In this document: in pieces, positions 6,151 to 10,760 of the stretch
Layout of the letters: each line of letters opens with the position of its first letter
How positions within the stretch are numbered: position 1 is the stretch's first letter
Source of the DNA: Actinomycetota bacterium
GTDB taxonomy: Bacteria > Actinomycetota > Acidimicrobiia > Acidimicrobiales > Microtrichaceae
DNA: 10,760 nt
NCBI GenBank assembly: GCA_005777415.1
Contig: SXMI01000141.1
Location: 1-10,760, forward strand
Reading direction: 5' to 3'
Notes under the pieces: generated by a model
What the model was told of the DNA's origin: nothing
Database searches by the model: none
Seen by the model: the letters and a program-made list of their open reading frames with translations, nothing else
Program-made: the position numbers and the translations under genes

Positions 6151-8028
6151 GTGTCCGACGCGCTCGAAGCGATCCGGATCGGTGCCCTCCCGACCCCCGA
6201 CCTCCCCCCGAACGAGCTCGGCATCGCGGCCGGGCTGCGAGCAGCCGTCAACCCGGCGATCAACGCGCTGCGCTGGGGTGCCCTGGGGTTCGGGCTCCTG
6301 TTCGCCGCCCCCGAGGCGTTCCGCGGGAGCTACGCAGCGGTCCTGGCCACGGCGGTCTGCCTCTTCGTCACGACGCTCCGCTCCCAGCTGCCGGTGCAGC
6401 TCGGGTCGACGGACCTGCGCCGGTCCACCACCCCGTTCATCGATGTGGCCGTGGTCGGGGCAGCCGTGGGGTACGGGGGCGGCGTCGAGAGCCCGTACTT
6501 CTTCTGTCTGCTGGCCTGCATCGTGGTGGTCGCCTTCGGCTGGGGAGCCGCTCGGGGCGGGCTCGCCACCGTGCTCGGGATCCTGGCCCTGCTCGCCACC
6601 ACGCCGACCGGCCGGGCCGGACTCGATGGCCAGGTCGATGACCAGCGCGACCTGGCGGCGCTCATGGTCGTCGTGCTCGCCGTGGCCGGTGCCGCGTTCG
6701 TCCGGTCGCGACTCGTCGAGGCCGAGCAGCGCCGCACGACCCTGGACACCCGGGTCGCCCAGCTGTCCGACACCAACGACCTGTTGGTGCTGTTGACGCG
6801 TGCGGCCCGGACGATGCCGGGATCGCTCACCATGCGGGACGCCGTCGCCCAGGCCTCTGCGCAACTGCGACGCGAGCTCGACCCTCGGACCGTGCTGCTC
6901 CTCACCTGGGACGAGCAGGCCGACGAGTGGGTGCCACGCCTGGCCGAGGGCCTGGTCACCGCGGCCGCGTACCGCACCGACGAGCTCCCTCCGCCGCTCG
7001 CGGCCACCTTGGGCCGGGGTGAACCGGTCGTGGTCGAGCACCGCGCCCAGGCCGGGGCCCCGGCCCCGCTGACCGGCGACCGAGGCAGCGGCGCCTACAT
7101 CGAGCTCGTGGCCCGGGACCGGGTGGTGGGACTGCTCGGACTCGAGCACCCCGACGCCGATCACTTCGACGACCGCTCCGTCCTGTTGCTCAGGGGACTC
7201 GCCGACGTCCTGGCGCTCAGCGTCGACAACGCCCGGTGGTTCGGTCGGCTCCGGACGCTCGGCGCCGACGAGGAACGGAGCCGCATCGCCCGTGAGCTGC
7301 ACGACCGGCTCGGCCAGTGGCTCACCTACATCGCGCTCGAGCTCGAACAGATCTCGATGCGCAGCGAGCATCCCTCGCCCGAGCTCGAACGTCTCCGCGG
7401 TGACGTCCAGTCGGCGATCGACGACCTGCGCTCCACGCTCCAGGACCTGCGGACCGGCGTCGACGCCGAACACCCGCTGTCCGAACGCGGACCCGTCCTG
7501 GTCGCCCGCTTCGCCCAGCGGTCCGGTCTGTCGGCGACGTTCACCACCCGACCGCCCGGCGAACGGGTCCCGGTGCCGATCGAGAACGAGTTGCTCCGGA
7601 TCCTCCAGGAGGCGCTCACCAACGTCGAGCGCCACGCCGACGCCTCGGCCGTCGAGGTGACGTGGACCATGGCGGCCGGCAGCTTCGAGCTGGCCATCCG
7701 TGACGACGGGACCGGATTCCGACCGGAGGCGAGCATCCGCGACTCCGCCTACGGTCTGGTCGGCATGCGGGAACGGGCCGATGTGATCGGCGCCCGGATC
7801 CGCATCGACAGCTCGCCCGGCAGCGGCACGTGCATCAGCGTGTCCGCCGGCGACACGGACCGGGGGGTCCGTGCGACAGGATCGGACCGGGGGGTCCGTG
7901 CGACAGGACCGGACCGGGGGGTCCGTGCGACAGGACCGGACCGGGTGCCCGACGCCCGGGCGGTCACCACCACGTCGAGCGGTCAGCCGCCCGACACCGA
8001 CGATCACACAGAGGGGCGCAGCACATGA
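6151..8028 (+). CDS. NarL-type sensor histidine kinase with membrane and GAF domains
   Basis: A 625-residue membrane sensor kinase. Residues about 41-185 hold five or six hydrophobic segments (for example WGALGFGLLFAA, AAVLATAVCLFV, FFCLLACIVVVAF, LMVVVLAVAGAAFV). A linker helix and a GAF-like domain follow (about 210-365). The HisKA_3 dimerisation domain has the H-box IARELHDRLGQWL with phospho-acceptor His384. The ATPase domain shows the N-box LQEALTNVERHA (N491), DDGTGF (518-523) and GLVGMRERA (535-543). This arrangement is typical of NarL/DesK-type kinases that signal to LuxR-type regulators. GTG 6151 is the only start in this frame before the membrane region; no strong ribosome-binding site is seen. 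After the ATPase domain, three copies of a 9-residue Arg/Gly repeat (570-596) and a Thr/Asp-rich tail form an unusual extension. The gene overlaps the regulator gene by ATGA. The signal is unknown. Confidence 0.94.
   Translation: MSDALEAIRIGALPTPDLPPNELGIAAGLRAAVNPAINALRWGALGFGLLFAAPEAFRGSYAAVLATAVCLFVTTLRSQLPVQLGSTDLRRSTTPFIDVAVVGAAVGYGGGVESPYFFCLLACIVVVAFGWGAARGGLATVLGILALLATTPTGRAGLDGQVDDQRDLAALMVVVLAVAGAAFVRSRLVEAEQRRTTLDTRVAQLSDTNDLLVLLTRAARTMPGSLTMRDAVAQASAQLRRELDPRTVLLLTWDEQADEWVPRLAEGLVTAAAYRTDELPPPLAATLGRGEPVVVEHRAQAGAPAPLTGDRGSGAYIELVARDRVVGLLGLEHPDADHFDDRSVLLLRGLADVLALSVDNARWFGRLRTLGADEERSRIARELHDRLGQWLTYIALELEQISMRSEHPSPELERLRGDVQSAIDDLRSTLQDLRTGVDAEHPLSERGPVLVARFAQRSGLSATFTTRPPGERVPVPIENELLRILQEALTNVERHADASAVEVTWTMAAGSFELAIRDDGTGFRPEASIRDSAYGLVGMRERADVIGARIRIDSSPGSGTCISVSAGDTDRGVRATGSDRGVRATGPDRGVRATGPDRVPDARAVTTTSSGQPPDTDDHTEGRST
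7854..7944 (+). repeat. 27-bp tandem repeat encoding DRGVRATGS/P
   Basis: Three 27-bp units (7858-7884, 7885-7911, 7912-7938) plus a 6-base partial copy lie in frame in the kinase gene. They encode DRGVRATGS, DRGVRATGP and DRGVRATGP. Units differ by one base. Each contains CGGACC-GGGG-GGTCCG, a 6-bp stem with a 4-base loop; in the first unit the stem is 8 bp (7854-7861 with 7866-7873). The array ends about 85 bases before the response regulator start. Confidence 0.95.
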
Positions 8029-8678
8029 GGGTTCTACTCGCAGACGACCACGAGATCCTCCGGGACGGCGTCCGGCGCGGCCTGGAGGGGGCCGGGATCG
8101 ACGTCGTCGGTGAGGCGGCCAACGGCGAGGAGGCCGTGGCGCTGGCCGCCGAGACATCCCCGGACATCGTCCTGATGGACCTGTCCATGCCGGTGCTGGA
8201 CGGCGTCCAGGCCACCAACCGGATCCGGTCCGCCAACCCCGACATCCGGATCGTCGTGCTCACGATGCACGACGATCCCGAGCGGACGCGCGCGGCGCTG
8301 CAGGCCGGCGCGTCGGCGTACCTCACGAAGGGCACCTCGTTCGCCGAGGTGCTCGACACGCTCCAGCGGGTGGAGGCCGGCGAGGAAGCGCTCAGCCCCA
8401 AGCTGGCGGCCTCCATGCTGGAGCAACTCAACGCCATCCCGAAGAGCGAGCTGCTCTCGGACCGCCAGGTCGAGATCCTCCAGATGATCGCCGACGGCAA
8501 CTCCACCAAGCAGGCGGCCCGGGCGCTCGGGATCACCCAGAAGACGGTGCACAACCACCTGAACGCCACCTACCGCCGGCTCGACACCCAGAGCCTGACC
8601 CACGCCGTCCTCTCGGCGGTGCGGCTGGGGATCATCGACCTCTACTCGGATCCGGACCCGGAGGTCGAGGACGCGTGA
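8025..8678 (+). CDS. NarL/LuxR-type response regulator
   Basis: A 217-residue response regulator. The N-terminal receiver domain has the acidic pair Asp7/Asp8 (LLADDHEI), phospho-acceptor Asp52 (VLMDLSMP), Thr80 (VVLTMH) and Lys102 (YLTKGT). All active-site residues are intact. The C-terminal LuxR-type helix-turn-helix runs from LLSDRQVEILQMIADGNSTK through ARALGITQKTVHNHLNATYRRL to the dimerising last helix, so the protein should bind DNA as a dimer after phosphorylation. The start ATG at 8025 overlaps the kinase stop in ATGA, and GAGGGG (8011-8016) lies 8 bases upstream. The coupling makes the upstream kinase the likely partner. The target genes are unknown; the downstream Ig-like protein gene is a candidate by position only. 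The acidic C-terminal tail (PDPEVEDA) is short and probably disordered. Confidence 0.96.
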   Translation: MRVLLADDHEILRDGVRRGLEGAGIDVVGEAANGEEAVALAAETSPDIVLMDLSMPVLDGVQATNRIRSANPDIRIVVLTMHDDPERTRAALQAGASAYLTKGTSFAEVLDTLQRVEAGEEALSPKLAASMLEQLNAIPKSELLSDRQVEILQMIADGNSTKQAARALGITQKTVHNHLNATYRRLDTQSLTHAVLSAVRLGIIDLYSDPDPEVEDA

Positions 8679-8717
8679 TCCGGCTCGGCCACCACCGGGG
8701 AGCATCCGTGGGGCACG

Positions 8718-8737
8718 GCCGCGGGCCGCGGCATTTG
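8718..8737 (+). terminator. Possible terminator after the two-component operon
   Basis: GCCGCGG (8718-8724) and CCGCGGC (8726-8732) form an inverted repeat that in RNA could fold as GCCGC-GGGCC-GCGGC, followed by ATTTG. The T-run is only three bases, so this is a weak intrinsic terminator or a palindromic protein site. It lies 39 bases after the regulator stop. Confidence 0.35.
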
Positions 8738-8831
8738 CCCACGGGTCGGACCTGTCCCCGGACCCCGTTCGTCAGTCACCATGGTCGCCGTGGCTGAAGT
8801 TGGTGGGGGCGCACCGCGTCGCAGGAGCGGC

Positions 8832-9383
8832 ATGCGGTCAGGGACGGGACGCGTCCTGTCGGCCGTGGCGATCGCCCTCGTCGTGACCGCTGCCGTGACG
8901 GTGCCGATGGCCTACCAGGCCCGGTCCGCCCGCGACACCGGACCGGCCCCGAGCGTGGTGAGTGAACCCAGCATCCCGGCGCAGGTCGCCGGCATCACCC
9001 TCACCCGGGACCAGTTGGTCGACGAACCGGCGCGCATCGTGACCCTCGAGCCGGCCGACGACGTCACGTACTCCCTCAGCGGCGTCGGCGAGGCCGACCG
9101 GGAGCTCGACCAGGCACTGGTTCCCCGGGGCGACGTGTGGGTCGTCGTCGAGCGGCCCGATGCCGCAGTCGTCCGCTTCTGGCTGAACGATGCGACGGGC
9201 GCCGGTGCCCCCGACCAGGTCGACCAGCAGGTCCCGTTCACCCTCGTCTCGGGACCGAGCGACATCGCCCCCGCCGGTCTGGACACCGCCGCGCTCCCGG
9301 CCGGGCGGAACACCCTGCTCGTGGAGATCACGAGCACCGACGGGACCGTCGAGCACCAGGTCGCGTCCTTCCGGATCGGCTGA
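8832..9383 (+). CDS. Membrane-anchored protein with Ig-like domain
   Basis: A 183-residue protein of unknown function. Residues about 8-24 (VLSAVAIALVVTAAVTV) form a signal anchor or uncleaved signal peptide, after a short Arg-containing N-terminus. There is no lipobox Cys. A Pro/Ser/Ala-rich linker (about 30-50) leads to a beta-rich domain. In that domain VVRFWLNDA, VPFTLVSG, LDTAALPAGRNTLLVEITS and a final VASFRIG resemble the strands of bacterial Ig-like domains found on secreted proteins and glycan-acting enzymes. It is probably an exported surface or periplasm-side protein that binds something outside the membrane; no catalytic motif is seen. The ATG at 8832 is chosen because AGGAG (8823-8827) lies 4 bases upstream and the membrane segment follows at once. 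An in-frame ATG at 8781 would add 17 residues but has no ribosome-binding site. It stands 153 bp after the regulator gene. Confidence 0.75.
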   Translation: MRSGTGRVLSAVAIALVVTAAVTVPMAYQARSARDTGPAPSVVSEPSIPAQVAGITLTRDQLVDEPARIVTLEPADDVTYSLSGVGEADRELDQALVPRGDVWVVVERPDAAVVRFWLNDATGAGAPDQVDQQVPFTLVSGPSDIAPAGLDTAALPAGRNTLLVEITSTDGTVEHQVASFRIG

Positions 9384-9392
9384 CCCACCGGG

Positions 9393-9398
9393 TAGGAT
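9393..9398 (+). promoter_or_regulatory. Candidate -10 element TAGGAT for the serine hydrolase gene
   Basis: TAGGAT fits the TANNNT pattern and lies 10 bases after the previous stop and 59 bases before the GTG at 9458. A weak TTCCGG sits 18 bases upstream as a possible -35. The resulting leader would contain the two hairpins at 9405-9438. Confidence 0.35.
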
Positions 9399-9404
9399 CG
9401 ACCG

Positions 9405-9438
9405 GCCCCGCGCAGGGGCGGAGTCGCCAGGGGGCGAC
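9405..9438 (+). promoter_or_regulatory. Two adjacent hairpins in the leader of the serine hydrolase gene
   Basis: GCCCC (9405-9409) pairs with GGGGC (9415-9419) across a 5-base loop. GTCGCC (9423-9428) pairs with GGCGAC (9433-9438) across a 4-base loop. They lie between the candidate -10 and the ribosome-binding site (GGAGGT, 9447-9452). They may be leader structure or a terminator of the preceding gene; there is no U-run, and GC-rich DNA forms such stems by chance. Confidence 0.35.
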
Positions 9439-9457
9439 CCCCGAACGGAGGTGCCCC

Positions 9458-10654
9458 GTGACCGACATCCGAGGACAGGTCGAGCCCGGGTTCGAGGCCG
9501 TGGCCGACGCCTTCCGGGCCAACTTCGCCGAGCACGGTGAGGTCGGAGCCGGGTTCGCGCTCTACGTCGAGGGCGAGCAGGTCGTGGCCCTCACCGGCGG
9601 CGTGGCCGATTCCGACGGCCGGCCGTACGACGAAGACACCCTGCAGATGGTGTTCTCGACGACCAAGGGCGCCACGGCGGTGTGCGCCCACCTGCTCGCC
9701 GAGCGGGGGGAGCTCGACCTGGACGCACCCGTCGCCGAGTACTGGCCGGAGTTCGCCACCGCCGGCAAGGGCGACGTCCCGGTGAGCTGGCTGCTCTGCC
9801 ACAAGGCCGGTCTGATCGACACCGACCGCTCCATGACGCTCGACGAGGCGCTCGACTGGGACACCGTCACCGCGGCCCTGGCCGAATCGACCCCGGTCTG
9901 GGAGCCCGGCACCCAGCACGGCTACCACGCCGTCACCTACGGCTGGCTGGTGGGTGAGGTCGTCCGGCGCGTCAGCGGGAAGAGCCTGGGCACGTTCTTC
10001 GCCGACGAGGTCGCCGGTCCGCTCGGACTGGACTTCTGGATCGGTCTGCCCGACGCCCAACAGGGCCGGGTGGCTCCGCTCATCCCGATGGGCGGCGGGC
10101 CGGAGCCGATGATGCTCAGCGAGGAGGGCGACGGCTCCGACGACGCCCCCCAGGGTCTGATCGAGATGCTGAACCTGTTCATGGGGCCGGACAACCTGAT
10201 CGCCCGGGCGCTGACCGCGCCGGGTGGGGCGCTCGCCGACGAACAGGCCTGGAACGAGCCCCGCCTGCGCGCGGCCGAGATCCCGGCGGCCAACGGCGTC
10301 ACCAATGCGCCGTCGCTCGCCCGCATGTACTCCTCGCTCGTCGTCGAGACCGACGGCGTCCGCACCCTGCAGCCGGAGACCGTCGAGCGGGCGATCGTGC
10401 CCCAGGTGTCCGGTCCGGACAGCGTCCTGATCTTCCCCATCCCCTTCGCGCTCGGGTTCATGGGCCACTCCGAGATGTCACCGTTCGTCGGTGGACGGTC
10501 CTTCGGCCACTACGGGGCCGGGGGCTCGGTCGGGTTCGCCGATCCCGACCGCCGGATCGCCGGCGGCTACGTCATGAACAAGATGCACTTCGGTCTGGCG
10601 GGCGACCCCCGGACCGCGGCGCTCCTCGCCGCCGTCGACCGGGCCGTCGGCTGA
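9458..10654 (+). CDS. Serine hydrolase, class C beta-lactamase/EstB-like
   Basis: A 398-residue member of the beta-lactamase/transpeptidase-like superfamily. The nucleophile motif S-x-x-K is FSTTK (Ser67, Lys70), followed by LLCHKAGL (112-119), which is typical of EstB-type esterases and related proteins. The second motif with the general-base Tyr is GYHAVTYGWLVGEVVRRVSG (Tyr156). Near the C-terminus GHYGAGGSVGFADP (350-363) takes the place of the KTG/HxG motif. No signal peptide is seen, so the protein is probably cytosolic, which argues for an esterase or amidase rather than a secreted antibiotic-hydrolysing enzyme. The substrate is unknown. The start is GTG at 9458, with GGAGGT (9447-9452) 5 bases upstream. 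The gene follows the Ig-like protein gene by 74 bp and probably has its own promoter (TAGGAT). The call as a serine hydrolase is firm; the finer class is tentative. Confidence 0.93.
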   Translation: MTDIRGQVEPGFEAVADAFRANFAEHGEVGAGFALYVEGEQVVALTGGVADSDGRPYDEDTLQMVFSTTKGATAVCAHLLAERGELDLDAPVAEYWPEFATAGKGDVPVSWLLCHKAGLIDTDRSMTLDEALDWDTVTAALAESTPVWEPGTQHGYHAVTYGWLVGEVVRRVSGKSLGTFFADEVAGPLGLDFWIGLPDAQQGRVAPLIPMGGGPEPMMLSEEGDGSDDAPQGLIEMLNLFMGPDNLIARALTAPGGALADEQAWNEPRLRAAEIPAANGVTNAPSLARMYSSLVVETDGVRTLQPETVERAIVPQVSGPDSVLIFPIPFALGFMGHSEMSPFVGGRSFGHYGAGGSVGFADPDRRIAGGYVMNKMHFGLAGDPRTAALLAAVDRAVG

Positions 10655-10694
10655 GCGGCGGCCGAGCCATCGGCCCCCTCGGGCCGCTGGTTTG
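10654..10694 (+). terminator. Possible terminator after the serine hydrolase gene
   Basis: From the last base of the stop codon, AGCGGC-(GG)-CCGAG (10654-10666) can pair with CTCGGGCCGCT (10678-10688). This gives an 11-bp stem with a 2-base bulge and an 11-base loop, followed by GGTTTG. The stem is strong but the T-run is short. Confidence 0.45.
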
Positions 10695-10726
10695 CACCAC
10701 CGGAGCTGCGCAGGTTGAGTGGTCCC

Positions 10727-10760
10727 GTGCCCGCTGATCCCGCTACCGAGGCGACGCACC
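10727..10760 (+). CDS. Possible start of another gene, cut by the window edge
   Basis: A GTG at 10727 opens a frame reading MPADPATEATH to the end of the window, too short to identify. TTGCAC (10692-10697) and TTGAGT (10715-10720) are 17 bases apart and could be -35 and -10 elements of a leaderless promoter with its start near the GTG. This rests on position only; the frame could close soon after the window. Confidence 0.25.
   Translation, partial: MPADPATEATH

Noticed and set aside
7854..7944. Repeat array as a CRISPR
   Set aside because: Units are directly adjacent with no spacers and are in frame within a coding sequence.
5977..8157. Long minus-strand open frame opposite the histidine kinase
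   Set aside because: The kinase reads with full H, N and G boxes on the plus strand. The antisense product is compositionally odd and has no motif.
8912..10468. Minus-strand open frame opposite the Ig-like and serine hydrolase genes
   Set aside because: Antisense shadow of two well-supported genes; no recognisable domain.
9458..10654. Antibiotic-resistance beta-lactamase
   Set aside because: No signal peptide and EstB-like motifs (LLCHKAGL, HYGAGG) point to an intracellular esterase-type enzyme; resistance is not supported.

Overview
The window comes from a very GC-rich bacterial chromosome. Most third codon positions are G or C, GTG starts are common, intergenic gaps are short, and overlapping start/stop codons (GTGA, ATGA) are frequent. 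This fits a high-GC actinobacterium. A lineage such as Acidimicrobiia is possible but is inferred only from the general look of the genes. No rRNA, tRNA, IS element, prophage or CRISPR array was seen, and the gene content is mostly ordinary housekeeping and accessory metabolism.

Layout, left to right. (1) The 3' part of an ABC exporter ATPase (+), cut by the left edge. (2) A short-chain dehydrogenase (SDR) on the minus strand, convergent with the transporter. (3) A divergent intergenic region, then a forward group: universal stress protein, then xseA and xseB (exonuclease VII large and small subunits), with the first two coupled by a GTGA overlap. (4) A TetR-family regulator (+), possibly translated from a leaderless mRNA. 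Its 3' end overlaps tail-to-tail with (5) a minus-strand pair of alpha/beta-hydrolase-fold proteins, also coupled by a GTGA overlap. The first of the pair keeps a Ser nucleophile. The second has Gly there and no C-terminal catalytic His. (6) A forward NarL-type two-component system: a membrane GAF-containing histidine kinase coupled by ATGA to a LuxR-type response regulator. (7) A small membrane-anchored protein with an Ig-like beta domain. (8) A class C beta-lactamase-like/EstB-like serine hydrolase. (9) A possible start of another forward gene at the right edge.

Functionally, the exonuclease VII subunits should form one DNA-repair nuclease. The kinase and regulator should form one signalling pair whose stimulus is unknown. 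The two hydrolase-fold proteins are probably made together and may work as an enzyme and an inactive partner.

The least explained signals are short tandem repeats at or just past gene ends: a 36-bp-period duplication after the ABC gene, a 14-bp repeat across the xseA stop codon, and a 27-bp (9-residue) repeat in the kinase C-terminus that also encodes strong hairpins. Other points of interest are the pseudo-hydrolase, the Thr-for-Ser change in the SDR, a repeated TAGGNT hexamer upstream of three forward genes, and paired hairpins in the leader of the serine hydrolase gene. No clearly novel multi-gene system is evident.
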